DNA of 32,056 nucleotides, from positions 1-32,056 of the forward strand of contig WLCQ01000011.1 of the NCBI GenBank assembly GCA_009705225.1, in the 5' to 3' direction. The stretch is from Actinomycetota bacterium. GTDB taxonomy: Bacteria > Actinomycetota > Acidimicrobiia > Acidimicrobiales > Acidimicrobilacustridaceae. Positions 1 through 7,765 of this stretch are shown here, piece by piece (position 1 is the stretch's first letter; every line of letters starts with the position of its first letter). A program made the position numbers and the translations under genes. The notes beneath the pieces are model-generated. The model saw only the letters and a list, made by a program, of their open reading frames with translations. It made no database searches and had not been told where the DNA came from.

Positions 1-50
1 GTCAGCGCACTTCTCGAATTTCGCAATTGCAGCGCCGCAGAGGCGCAGGT

Positions 51-434
51 TCAGGACTCCGGTGTTGCCTGACTGTCGGCGTAGGCGCGCATCTGGGAGA
101 TGCGGCCGTCCTCGTCGAACACCATGGTGTCGTGGGTGACCATCGACATGGTCATCTCGCCGAGGTCAACGTCGACCCGGAACGCGAATGCCGCTTCGTT
201 CCCACCGGCCACGCACACCGGCGTGATGCGGGTGAGGCTGATCTTGAATCCGGAATCGCGCAGCTGGGTGTAGAAGGCCCGCACCGCGTCGACGCCCTCG
301 TGCGCCGGTTCACCGATGGGATCCTCAACGCGTGGATTGTCGTTGTAGAGCGACATGATCGTGTCGACATCGCCAGCCGCAACGGCAGCAATGTATCGAT
401 CAGGGATAGCGACGATTTCGTCTCGTGAGGCCAT
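51..434 (-). CDS. Ketosteroid-isomerase-like NTF2/SnoaL-fold protein
   Basis: The 127-residue product has the length and motif order of steroid delta5-3-ketoisomerases. Visible are Tyr14, Asp38 in VEDPIG, the NEAAFAF strand, and Asp102 in THDTMVF. These match the Tyr14/Asp38/Asp99 catalytic set known for Comamonas testosteroni KSI, so a double-bond isomerase role on a 3-oxo steroid or similar dienolate is plausible; the true substrate is an inference. The ATG at 434 was chosen over the upstream ORF-track start because it follows the stop of the upstream dehydrogenase gene by one base (TGA-C-ATG), implying translational coupling, and because it gives the standard KSI N-terminus. No signal peptide, so cytoplasmic. 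Other SnoaL-like proteins are catalytically different, but retention of all three polar residues favours an isomerase. Confidence 0.85.
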   Translation of the reverse strand: MASRDEIVAIPDRYIAAVAAGDVDTIMSLYNDNPRVEDPIGEPAHEGVDAVRAFYTQLRDSGFKISLTRITPVCVAGGNEAAFAFRVDVDLGEMTMSMVTHDTMVFDEDGRISQMRAYADSQATPES

Positions 435-435
435 G

Positions 436-1578
436 TCAGTAGATGATGACGCCACGGATATTGATGCCGTCGCGCATGTCCTGGTAGCCCTGGTTGATGT
501 CATCGAGGGTGTAGGTACGGGTCACGAGTTCGTCGAGCATGAGCTTGCCACTGCGGTACATACCGAGCAGCTGCGGGATGTCATAGCGCGGGTTCGCAGA
601 ACCGAAGATGGTGCCGATCAGCGACTTCTGCTGCATGGCGAACATGAACAGGTTGAGCTGTACATCGTTCTCGTTCATGTTGGCGACGGACGTGAACACG
701 AGCTTGCCGCCCTTGCCGACCATATCCATGTAGGTCTGGACGTCGGCGCCCTTGCCCTCACCGACAGTGACGATCACCTTGTCTGCGTTACGTCCCCATG
801 TGAGTTCGCCCAGCAGGGCTTGGGCTTCCTCGACGCTGGCTGCAGAATGGGTCGCACCGAACTTCTGGGCCTGCTCGCGTTTGAATTCCACTGGATCGAG
901 CGCAATGACGTGGCGGGCACCAGCCATGGCCGCACCCTGCACCGCGTTCATGCCGACGCCGCCGGTGCCGATGACCACCACGGTGTCGCCGGGGGTGACA
1001 TCGGCGGCGTAGGCGGCCGAGCCCCAGCCGGTGGTGACGCCGCATGCCACCAAGCAGGCCTTGTCGAGAGGCAGATCTGGTTCGACCTTCACCAGCGAGT
1101 TGATGTTGACCACCGAATGCTCGGCGAAGGTGCCCAAGCAGCACATCGTGGCCACGTCGGAGCCGTCGAGCAGGTGATGGCGGGAGGTGCCGTCGGCCTG
1201 ACGGCCGGAAAGCAGGTACGCACCGCTGTCGCAGAGGTTCTGCTGACCCTTGGCGCAGGACGGGCATCGACCGCAGGAGGGTACGAAGGAGGTGACGACA
1301 TGATCGCCGGGTACGAGTTCGGTGACGCCGGGTCCGACCTTCTCCACGATGCCGCCGCCCTCATGTCCGAGGATGATCGGATACTGCTTCCATCCGAGTG
1401 CCTCGACGAGTGCAGGATCCATCGCCATGTCGCCGGTGACCATGTGCTCATCGGAATGGCACATGCCGCTGGCCACGAAGCGGACGAGGACCTCGTTCTC
1501 CTTCGGGTCGTCGAGTTCGATCTCCTCGATGACATACGGGGTATGGGGGGCGTGCAGCACTGCGGCCCGAGTTCTCAT
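436..1578 (-). CDS. NDMA-dependent-type zinc alcohol dehydrogenase (MDR family)
   Basis: A 380-residue medium-chain dehydrogenase. The catalytic-zinc region has Cys40 and GHEGGG (71-76); the structural zinc loop carries Cys102, 105, 108 and 116; the Rossmann motif GTGGVG sits at 204-209. Overall wording (GMCHSDEH, CGVTTGWGSAAY, INQGYQDMRDG) resembles the actinobacterial NDMA-dependent group. That group is known to keep NAD(H) tightly bound and to pass electrons to mycofactocin, but no mycofactocin genes are in the window. It likely oxidises an alcohol to an aldehyde or ketone. The start has a GAAGGGAAG ribosome site a few bases upstream. It is first in a two-gene operon with the KSI-like gene and is divergent from the flavoenzyme-P450 operon, which suggests a shared pathway. 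Confidence 0.92.
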   Translation of the reverse strand: MRTRAAVLHAPHTPYVIEEIELDDPKENEVLVRFVASGMCHSDEHMVTGDMAMDPALVEALGWKQYPIILGHEGGGIVEKVGPGVTELVPGDHVVTSFVPSCGRCPSCAKGQQNLCDSGAYLLSGRQADGTSRHHLLDGSDVATMCCLGTFAEHSVVNINSLVKVEPDLPLDKACLVACGVTTGWGSAAYAADVTPGDTVVVIGTGGVGMNAVQGAAMAGARHVIALDPVEFKREQAQKFGATHSAASVEEAQALLGELTWGRNADKVIVTVGEGKGADVQTYMDMVGKGGKLVFTSVANMNENDVQLNLFMFAMQQKSLIGTIFGSANPRYDIPQLLGMYRSGKLMLDELVTRTYTLDDINQGYQDMRDGINIRGVIIY

Positions 1579-1819
1579 GGTCTTCCCTTCAACGGTTCGT
1601 CGCCAGATGAGCGTGGTGACGACAATCTAGGCCGAACCGACGGCGGCGTCGCGCGTCAAGGAAATCTCGTATGACATTATTTCCTAAGCTTCGAATTTTG
1701 TGTAGTACGATCTAAGACAGCGGTGAACCTCGCCAAGATCCATCGCCTGCTTCAACGATCTGCTTCAACGATCTGGTCTATCGGTCTGGTCCGAGGCCAA
1801 TCTCAAAGGGAGAGCACTC
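1579..1819. promoter_or_regulatory. Divergent promoter region between the ADH and flavoenzyme operons
   Basis: A 241-base gene-free stretch separating two divergent operons. An AT-richer core at about 1665-1720 (attatttcctaag, gaattttg, tagtacgat) stands out from the surrounding GC-rich sequence and is the best place for both promoters. TANNNT hexamers occur on both strands there, but I could not pair them with a good -35 box. A tandem 13-base repeat lies nearer the flavoenzyme gene and is listed separately. No ORF with a ribosome site was seen. Confidence 0.5.
1747..1775 (+). repeat. Tandem 13-bp direct repeat (2.2 copies) in the flavoenzyme leader
   Basis: The unit ctgcttcaacgat occurs twice head to tail without mismatch and is followed by ctg, the beginning of a third unit. 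It lies 45-73 bases before the start codon at 1820. It could be a pair of regulator half-sites or a simple replication-slippage duplication; the sequence alone does not decide. Confidence 0.9.
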
Positions 1820-2944
1820 ATGAGCACGCCGATCACTGAACGCTTGGGAATCGAGTTCCCGATCTTCGCCTTCTCGCATTGTCGCGATGTCGTGGCTGCC
1901 GTCACCAACGCCGGCGGTTTCGGAGTGCTGGGTGCCCTTGCGTATAGCCCCGAACAACTCGAGATCGAACTTGACTGGATCGACGAGCACGTCCACGGCA
2001 AGCCCTATGGCGTCGACTTCGCCATGCCAGTGAACTACGTAGGAAAAGGCGGCGGCCAGGAAGCAACCTTCGAAGCCCTTGACGCCATGATCCCCGAGCA
2101 GCATCGTCAGTTCGTCGACGAACTGCTTGAGCGCTTCGACGTCCCGGCGCTTCCACCGGAACTCGAAGGAGGTGCCGTTGCCGCCGCCGGCCTCGGTGTC
2201 GATGCCATGGGACCGAGCCAGATCGAAGTCTGCCTCGCTCATCCCAACGTGAAGATGATCGTCAATGCGCTCGGTCCGCCCCCGCTTTATGTGATCGAGC
2301 GAGCACACGCTGCCGGAGTCCTCGTAGGTGGGCTTGCCGGGTCCAAGGTGCACGCTGAACGTCAGGTGGCCATTGGCGTCGATGTCATCGTCGCCCAGGG
2401 CACAGAGGCCGGCGGCCATTGCGGCGAGATCTCCACCATGGTTCTCGTTCCCGAGGTCGTCGACGCGGTAGGCCCAGATATTCCCGTGCTCGCGGCCGGA
2501 GGAATCGCCACCGGGCGCCAGATGGCAGCTGCTCTCGCCCTTGGCGCCCAAGGGGTCTGGACTGGTTCGATGTGGCTCACGGTCACCGAGGCAGATACCA
2601 GTCCTGCAGCACTCGAGAACATGCTCGCCGCCACGTCGTCTGACACAGTGCGCTCGAAAGCGATGACCGGCAAGCCGGCCCGCCAGTTGCGCACGAAATG
2701 GACCGAAGCATGGGAAGAACCCGATGCCCCGGACACCCTTCCGATGCCATTGCAGGGCATCCTCCATCAGGAGGCAGGTCGTCGCACCCAGAGGGTTGGT
2801 TCTCGGGCGCTCATCGGGTTCCCTGTCGGCCAGATCGTCGGGCGCATGAATAAGGTGCGTCCCAGCCGCGACCTCGTCCTCGAGATGGTCGAGGAATGGA
2901 TCGAGACCACGCAGCGTCTTCAGTCGTTGCTCGGCGACGACTGA
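1820..2944 (+). CDS. Nitronate monooxygenase-like NAD(P)H/FMN oxidoreductase
   Basis: A 374-residue TIM-barrel flavoprotein of the 2-nitropropane dioxygenase/nitronate monooxygenase superfamily. Seen: N-terminal TERLGIEFPI strand, AGGFGVLGA (31-39), QGTEAGGH (193-200), which carries the histidine typical of the family, and the FMN-phosphate loop AAGGIATGRQ (225-234). The long C-terminus is typical of the actinobacterial branch often annotated only as nitronate monooxygenase; many members probably act on other substrates, for example as enone reductases, so nitronate is not assured. The ATG is preceded by AAAGGGAGAG at good distance. It is the first gene of an operon with the P450 twenty bases downstream. 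No signal peptide, so soluble and cytoplasmic. Confidence 0.88.
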   Translation: MSTPITERLGIEFPIFAFSHCRDVVAAVTNAGGFGVLGALAYSPEQLEIELDWIDEHVHGKPYGVDFAMPVNYVGKGGGQEATFEALDAMIPEQHRQFVDELLERFDVPALPPELEGGAVAAAGLGVDAMGPSQIEVCLAHPNVKMIVNALGPPPLYVIERAHAAGVLVGGLAGSKVHAERQVAIGVDVIVAQGTEAGGHCGEISTMVLVPEVVDAVGPDIPVLAAGGIATGRQMAAALALGAQGVWTGSMWLTVTEADTSPAALENMLAATSSDTVRSKAMTGKPARQLRTKWTEAWEEPDAPDTLPMPLQGILHQEAGRRTQRVGSRALIGFPVGQIVGRMNKVRPSRDLVLEMVEEWIETTQRLQSLLGDD

Positions 2945-2964
2945 AACCGAACAAGGAGCAGACA

Positions 2965-4200
2965 ATGTCACTCGCACCCACCGATGCGCCGGCCCTCTAC
3001 GACCCGGCGACCTACGTCAAGGGCGTTCCCTACGACTACTACCGGTGGCTACGCGACAACGATCCGGTCGCCCATCTCGATCACCCGACGTACTCGAACG
3101 GCTACTGGGTCGTCACTCGTCATGCCGATGTTCAGAAGGTCTCACGCGATGCATCCACATTTCGCAACGCCCCGGACCCGTTCGTCGATGACGGCATCAT
3201 GGGCGGTGGCGAGGGTGCCGGTACTTCTGAGTTGATGATCAGCCTCGATGCGCCCGAGCACATCAAGCTGCGCAAGATCGTCAACAAGGGTTTCACTCCT
3301 CGACGGGTCGCTGAATTGAGCGATCGTCTGCGGGCCCGCACCGATGCGATCATCGACGAACTTGCGGATCGCGACGGCTGTGACCTCGTGCACGATCTGG
3401 CACTCTGGCTCCCACTTCATGTCATCGCCGACATGGTGGGTGTCCCCGAAGAAGATCGTGCTCAGGTCTTCGACTGGACCGAGAAGACCTTCGGGTTCGA
3501 TGCGAGCGTGACTCCCGAGGAGCGGGGTCAGGCCACGATGGACATGTTCATGTATGCCGATGCCATGTGCGCCGAGCGTGAGACCAATCCGAGTGATGAC
3601 CTCATGAGCGTGCTCCTGCACGCAGAGGTCGATGGCGAGCAGCTCACCCGGTTCCAGATCGAGGTGTTCTTCATGCTCCTGCAGAACGCCGGAAGCGAGA
3701 CCACCCGGAACCTGATCACCACCGGAACTCTGGCGTTGCTTGAACATCCTGATCAGATGGCGATCGTGGCGAACGATTTCGACACACTCCCGACAGCGAT
3801 CGAGGAACTGCTTCGATTCACCACCCCAGTCGTCCATTTCACTCGAACAGCCAACGTCGACACCGAACTCGGCGGGAAGAAGATCAGCGCAGGGGAGCGG
3901 GTACTCATGGTGTACGCCGCAGCCAACCGTGATGAGCGGGCGTTTGAAAACCCTGATTCCATCGATGTTCTGCGCAACCCGAATGACCATGTTGCGTTTG
4001 GTGCCGGCGGTCCGCATTTCTGTCTCGGGGCAAATCTCGCCCGACTCGAAGGACGGATCATGTTCGAGCAGATCCTCTCGCGCTTCGAGGGACTTCGAGT
4101 CGACGGCGACCCCGCTGACTTCCCACGGGTTCACTCCAACCTCATCGACGGGTTCTCCGAGTTACCCATCACCTGGGATCGCATCCTTCCTGCTCGCTGA
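2965..4200 (+). CDS. Cytochrome P450
   Basis: A 411-residue bacterial class I P450. The I-helix oxygen-activation motif is AGSETT (242-247), the K-helix ExxR is E281-R284, and the haem loop is FGAGGPHFCLG with the thiolate Cys353. Length and the start (YDPATYVKGVPYDYYRWLRDNDPV) resemble the actinobacterial group that includes CYP124/125/142-like steroid and lipid hydroxylases, but subfamily cannot be set by eye. The ATG at 2965 was preferred to the ORF-track start (2896, inside the upstream gene) because AAGGAG lies seven bases before it. No ferredoxin or reductase gene is adjacent, so redox partners must be elsewhere. A strong hairpin follows the gene. Confidence 0.95.
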   Translation: MSLAPTDAPALYDPATYVKGVPYDYYRWLRDNDPVAHLDHPTYSNGYWVVTRHADVQKVSRDASTFRNAPDPFVDDGIMGGGEGAGTSELMISLDAPEHIKLRKIVNKGFTPRRVAELSDRLRARTDAIIDELADRDGCDLVHDLALWLPLHVIADMVGVPEEDRAQVFDWTEKTFGFDASVTPEERGQATMDMFMYADAMCAERETNPSDDLMSVLLHAEVDGEQLTRFQIEVFFMLLQNAGSETTRNLITTGTLALLEHPDQMAIVANDFDTLPTAIEELLRFTTPVVHFTRTANVDTELGGKKISAGERVLMVYAAANRDERAFENPDSIDVLRNPNDHVAFGAGGPHFCLGANLARLEGRIMFEQILSRFEGLRVDGDPADFPRVHSNLIDGFSELPITWDRILPAR

Positions 4201-4211
4201 ACCAGTTTCAC

Positions 4212-4248
4212 GCGAAGAGGGGTCTCCTTGGCGGGAACCCCTCTTTGC
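4212..4248. terminator. Hairpin terminator between convergent P450 and yceI
   Basis: A stem of about 12 base pairs, GCGAAGAGGGGT against ACCCCTCTTTGC with one G-U pair, encloses a 13-base loop and lies between the two convergent stop codons. The run of T after the stem is short, as usual in high-GC organisms. It could serve both strands. Confidence 0.8.
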
Positions 4249-4306
4249 ATGATTACTGGCTTTCGATCCGCGTCATGACGACATGGACCGACCGTGGCGA
4301 CCTTGT

Positions 4307-4855
4307 TCAGGCGCGCACGGCCTGCACATCGAGGTGGATCTTGATCTTCTCGCTGACGAGTACGGAGCCATTGTCGAGGGCCACTTGGAAATCGAGACCG
4401 AAGTCGCGCCGATTGATCTCACCTTCAGCGGTGAATCCAACACGGGTACCACCCCATGGGTCGGGGTTCACTCCCTCAAACTCGAGATCGAGCTCGACCG
4501 ACTTCGTCACACCGCGCACGGTGAGATCACCGACGAGCACGAACTCGGCGCCGTTGGCGGAACCACGGATCTCAGTGCTGGCGAACGTCATGTTCGGGTG
4601 GTTCTCAACGTCGAAGAATTCCGGGGAGCGAAGGTGGCCATCGCGGGCTTCGGCTCCGGTGTCGATCGAGCCCATAGCGATCGTGGCCTGCACGTCGCTT
4701 TGCAGCGGGTCCTCGGCGATGGTGAGTGCGCCGATCACATCGCCGAAACGACCGCGAACCTTGGTGATCATGAGGTGGCGGGCGGTGAATCCAACGGTGG
4801 TGTGAGCGGTGTCGATATTCCAGATGCCCGGGGTGAGGTCTGCCAGTGCGGTCAT
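4307..4855 (-). CDS. YceI-family lipid-binding protein
   Basis: A 182-residue protein with the YceI beta-barrel pattern: PGIWNIDTAHTTVGFTARHLMITKVRGRF at the start, SIDTGAEARDGHLRSPEFFDVENHP in the centre, and LTVRGVTKSVELDLEF followed by GGTRVGF near the end. YceI proteins bind long polyisoprenoid or amphiphilic lipids in a lipocalin-like barrel. No signal peptide is present, so this is the cytoplasmic actinobacterial form. The start at 4855 has CAGGAG seven bases upstream; the longer ORF-track start adds a tail with no supporting ribosome site. It is divergent from a MarR gene with an operator overlapping its probable promoter, so repression by that regulator is likely. Confidence 0.93.
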   Translation of the reverse strand: MTALADLTPGIWNIDTAHTTVGFTARHLMITKVRGRFGDVIGALTIAEDPLQSDVQATIAMGSIDTGAEARDGHLRSPEFFDVENHPNMTFASTEIRGSANGAEFVLVGDLTVRGVTKSVELDLEFEGVNPDPWGGTRVGFTAEGEINRRDFGLDFQVALDNGSVLVSEKIKIHLDVQAVRA

Positions 4856-4885
4856 GGGGTTCTCCTGCATGGTTGTGGATGGATT

Positions 4886-4903
4886 TACTTGTGACCGCAA
4901 GTA
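4886..4903. promoter_or_regulatory. MarR-type operator palindrome
   Basis: A perfect inverted repeat TACTTG-tgaccg-CAAGTA with six-base arms and a six-base spacer. Its right arm overlaps the proposed -10 box of yceI (GATACT on minus, 4900-4905). Size and position fit a binding site for the MarR protein encoded next to it. ACTTG/CAAGT palindromes next to yceI-marR pairs are, to my knowledge, common in actinobacteria. Confidence 0.75.
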
Positions 4904-4928
4904 TCTCCTGAGTTAGTTGCGATAGCAA
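4900..4928 (-). promoter_or_regulatory. Probable yceI promoter (-35 TTGCTA, -10 GATACT)
   Basis: Reading the minus strand, TTGCTA (4928-4923) and GATACT (4905-4900) are separated by exactly 17 bases and each match the sigma70-type consensus at four of six positions. The -35 box lies inside a second inverted repeat (GTTGC-gata-GCAAC, 4916-4929), and the -10 box overlaps the operator palindrome. Inference from spacing only. Confidence 0.5.
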
Positions 4929-4931
4929 CCT

Positions 4932-4947
4932 TCCCGCTGCTGCGGGA
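4932..4947. repeat. Third inverted repeat in the yceI-marR intergenic region
   Basis: TCCCGC-tgct-GCGGGA is a perfect six-base-pair hairpin with a four-base loop, directly before the proposed -10 box of marR. Together with the palindromes at 4886-4903 and 4916-4929 it makes three inverted repeats in about 60 bases. Confidence 0.7.
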
Positions 4948-4953
4948 TACAGT
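4948..4953 (+). promoter_or_regulatory. Leaderless-type -10 box of marR
   Basis: TACAGT lies six bases before the marR ATG, where transcription would begin at the start codon itself. No convincing ribosome site is present. No good -35 box was found. Confidence 0.5.
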
Positions 4954-4959
4954 TCGTCC

Positions 4960-5424
4960 ATGACGGAATGGCTCGATGACGAGGAAATGGCGGCCTGGCG
5001 GGGCCTTGTTGATGTCTCCGCTGCGGTCATGGGCGCCCTCGAGGCGGAACTGATCGCCCATCATGGAATCACGACTGGTGACTACGGCGTGCTGGCACGA
5101 CTTTCGGATGCCCAGAACTCAAGGATGCGCATGTGCGACCTTGCATCTGCGCTGCACCTGTCGCCTTCGGGTCTCACCCGTCGCCTCGATGGTCTTGTAC
5201 GACGACAGTTGGTCGACCGTCAACCATCTGCAGATGATCGGCGCGTCATGCTGGCAGTGCTCACAGTTGAGGGCCGTACGTTCCTCGAGCAGATCGCCCC
5301 GCTTCACCTCGATGGTGTTCGCAGGCACTTCATCAGTCATCTCTCCCGCACGCAGCTGCGCAATCTGTCCAGTGCTTTTCGGTCGATCGAACGAGGATTC
5401 GTGTCGACCGATCGCGACGGATGA
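4960..5424 (+). CDS. MarR-family transcriptional regulator
   Basis: A 154-residue winged-helix regulator. Helix-turn-helix region: MRMCDLASALHLSPSGLTRRLDGLVRRQLV (about 48-77); wing: RQPSADDRRVMLAVLT, with the DDRR signature of MarR proteins. N- and C-terminal helices would form the dimer interface. It very probably binds the palindrome at 4886-4903 and controls both itself and the divergent yceI. The ligand is unknown; lipid-like or oxidative signals would fit YceI control but that is speculation. The start codon lacks a clear ribosome site and sits six bases after a TACAGT box, so the mRNA may be leaderless. It ends 25 bases from the convergent sulfatase stop with no terminator visible between. 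Confidence 0.93.
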   Translation: MTEWLDDEEMAAWRGLVDVSAAVMGALEAELIAHHGITTGDYGVLARLSDAQNSRMRMCDLASALHLSPSGLTRRLDGLVRRQLVDRQPSADDRRVMLAVLTVEGRTFLEQIAPLHLDGVRRHFISHLSRTQLRNLSSAFRSIERGFVSTDRDG

Positions 5425-5449
5425 GCACCCGTTTCGATCGGTCGGTTGA

Positions 5450-7765
5450 TCACTCGAACTTCGCGCCCATCTTCTTCAGGATGCTCACGAGGTCTGCGGG
5501 CATTCCTGGCGGTCCGTCACCCGGCGTGTAGGTGACCGGCCCTTGCTGGCCCGTGTAGGCGAACGATCCATGCGAAAGATGTCGTTCCCACCACACCGGT
5601 GAGCGAGGGTCTCGTCCGACAGTGATGCCCTCGAATGGGGCCATGCCATAGAGCATCGGTACGTCGGCGCTGGCATCGATCGTGACGCCATCGACGGTGA
5701 GGGTCATCGTCCAGGTGTTGTTGCCGATGCAGTCGAAGTCGGCACGAAGCTCGTGGGGGCCGTCGCTGAGCGCGGGTCCAGTGATGGTGGCGAGGTTGCC
5801 ACGGCCGTCGTTATGCATCAGCAGAGGGACGCCTCCTTCGATGATGTAGAGCGCGTAGCCGCCGCTCTGATCGCCGTGGGCGACGACGGTGCCGATGTCG
5901 CCGGCGGCGTAGTCGACGGGAGCCACGAACGAGAAGGAACGGATGTAGATCAGTTGCACTGCTCGCCATCGTTCGAGAGTCGGTGTTCCCGGCCAGATGG
6001 AGAGCGGTTGCTGCACGATCTCGACCTCGGGAGGACGGATCACGTACTTGAGGCCGGTTCCCTCATCGAGCGGGAAGATCTGACCGTTCCAGGCGGCGTC
6101 CTCCCAAGCGCGTGCCATTTCGGCGAGTCGCTCGGGTTCAGTTGATGCCAGATCGACGAGCTCGGTCCGATCCTCGACGAGGTGGTAGAGCTCCCATTCG
6201 GAATCATCGAACGGCGTGAACGGTTTGTGCAGCGAGACGATCTCCCACCCGTCGCGGTAGAAGCCGCGGTGCCCGATCATCTCGTACACCGCTTCCGTGC
6301 GTTGTGCGGGCGCATCTCCTGACTTGAGTACCGGCACCATGCTCGAGCCAGTCATGGGCTTGACCGCAATGCCATTGCGATCGTGGAGCGGGTCGATGCC
6401 GATGAGTTCGAGGAGGGTGGGGCTGAGGTCGCTGATGTGGGCGTACTGGCGTCGTCGGGCCGAGGCTTCGACGCTTCCGGCCGGCCATGAGAAAAGGAAT
6501 GGAACTGTGTGGCCGCCTGCATGCGTATTGATCTTGTAGAGCCTGAAGGGCGTGTTGCCGGTCATCGCCCAGCCGCGCGGATAATGCGGCGAACTCTGTG
6601 GACCGCCGATGAGATCAGCCCTATCGAAGTCGGTATCGAAGTCGTCGCCGGCAAGCAGATGCACCATGTATGCCGTGGTTCCGACCATCTCGCCCTCGCG
6701 GGACGCCCCGTTGTCCGAGGTGAAGATCACAATCGTGTTGTCGAGTTCGCCGAGTTGGTCGATGGCATCAAGAAGTCGACCGGTGTTCTCATCGACATTC
6801 GCCACCATGGCGGCGAAGACCTCCATGTAGCGAGGGAACAGCGCTCGTTCGCGATCAGTCAGATCAGCCCACGCAAGGACCTCGTTGCCCGGCTCAGTGT
6901 TGCGCGGCGCGAGTTCGACGTCGTTCTCGATGATGCCCAGTTCAACCTGGCGCCGGAAGCGTGCTGCACGAAGTTCGTCCCAACCGGCGTCATAGCGACC
7001 GGCCTGCGCAGCAATGTCGGCGGCCTTCGCATGCAGCGGAGCGTGGATCGCGCCATGGGCCACGTAGAGGAAGAACGGACGCTCCGGGGCCGATGCACGC
7101 CCCGCTCGGATCATCGCGATTGCCTCGTTCGTGATGTCGTCGGTGAGGTAGTACCCCTCGGGATAGGTGTCGATATCGACCGGGCTGTTGTCGCGGATCA
7201 GGCGGTGGGGATGGTGGAGGTTCGTGAATCCATCGAGGAAGCCATAGAACTGGTCGAAGCCCCGCTGCAGCGGCCACGAATGGCGAGGGCCAGCATCGGA
7301 CTGATCAGAGTCCTTGGCGAGGTGCCACTTGCCGACCATGTAGGTGGCATAGCCATTCGCCCGGAGGGTTTCCGGGAGGGTGACCACATCGTCGGCAAGT
7401 TCCATCGCGTAGCCCGGGAAACCTGGATCAGAATGGGCCACGGTTCCGACGCCGGCAGCATGGGGTTCCATTCCGGTGAGGAACGCCGCCCGGGTCGGCG
7501 AGCACATCGGCGTCGAATGGAAATCGGTGAACTGGAGGCCGCGTGCCGCGAGTCGGTCGATGTTCGGTGTGGGAATTTCACTTCCGTAACAGCCCAGATC
7601 AGCAAATCCGAGATCGTCGACGAGGATGACGACGACGTTTGGTGCGTTCCTCGGTGCGGTTGGGCGCGATGGCCACCAGGATTCCGATGTGCCGAAGACC
7701 CGGCCCACGGTTCCGCCGAAGCCCGGATAGGTGCGCGCTCCGGTTGGGTTGGTCTCGCTGCTCAT
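5450..7765 (-). CDS. Type I arylsulfatase (large actinobacterial form)
   Basis: A 771-residue sulfatase. Metal ligands Asp50-Asp51 are in VVVILVDDLG; the formylglycine motif is CSPTRAAFLTG with Cys88, the residue oxidised in the active enzyme; GKWH lies at 145-148 and FTSDNGAS further on. The catalytic domain spans roughly residues 43-480, and the rest is a long C-terminal part seen in actinobacterial and mycobacterial AtsA-like enzymes. It should hydrolyse sulfate esters, releasing sulfate for use as a sulfur source or unmasking sulfated steroids or polysaccharides. There is no signal peptide, so it appears cytoplasmic. CxPxR type implies an aerobic formylglycine-generating enzyme, not present in the window. 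The start has GAGGGGGA three bases upstream. Confidence 0.95.
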   Translation of the reverse strand: MSSETNPTGARTYPGFGGTVGRVFGTSESWWPSRPTAPRNAPNVVVILVDDLGFADLGCYGSEIPTPNIDRLAARGLQFTDFHSTPMCSPTRAAFLTGMEPHAAGVGTVAHSDPGFPGYAMELADDVVTLPETLRANGYATYMVGKWHLAKDSDQSDAGPRHSWPLQRGFDQFYGFLDGFTNLHHPHRLIRDNSPVDIDTYPEGYYLTDDITNEAIAMIRAGRASAPERPFFLYVAHGAIHAPLHAKAADIAAQAGRYDAGWDELRAARFRRQVELGIIENDVELAPRNTEPGNEVLAWADLTDRERALFPRYMEVFAAMVANVDENTGRLLDAIDQLGELDNTIVIFTSDNGASREGEMVGTTAYMVHLLAGDDFDTDFDRADLIGGPQSSPHYPRGWAMTGNTPFRLYKINTHAGGHTVPFLFSWPAGSVEASARRRQYAHISDLSPTLLELIGIDPLHDRNGIAVKPMTGSSMVPVLKSGDAPAQRTEAVYEMIGHRGFYRDGWEIVSLHKPFTPFDDSEWELYHLVEDRTELVDLASTEPERLAEMARAWEDAAWNGQIFPLDEGTGLKYVIRPPEVEIVQQPLSIWPGTPTLERWRAVQLIYIRSFSFVAPVDYAAGDIGTVVAHGDQSGGYALYIIEGGVPLLMHNDGRGNLATITGPALSDGPHELRADFDCIGNNTWTMTLTVDGVTIDASADVPMLYGMAPFEGITVGRDPRSPVWWERHLSHGSFAYTGQQGPVTYTPGDGPPGMPADLVSILKKMGAKFE

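Noticed and set aside
32-46. GCGCC-gcaga-GGCGC hairpin after the KSI-like gene
   Set aside because: Only five base pairs without a T run; too weak to call a terminator.
355-1674. 439-residue ORF on plus across the alcohol dehydrogenase gene
   Set aside because: Antisense shadow of a well-supported dehydrogenase; no motifs and no ribosome site.
1778-2977. 399-residue ORF on minus across the flavoenzyme gene
   Set aside because: Antisense shadow; the plus-strand gene has complete family motifs and a ribosome site.
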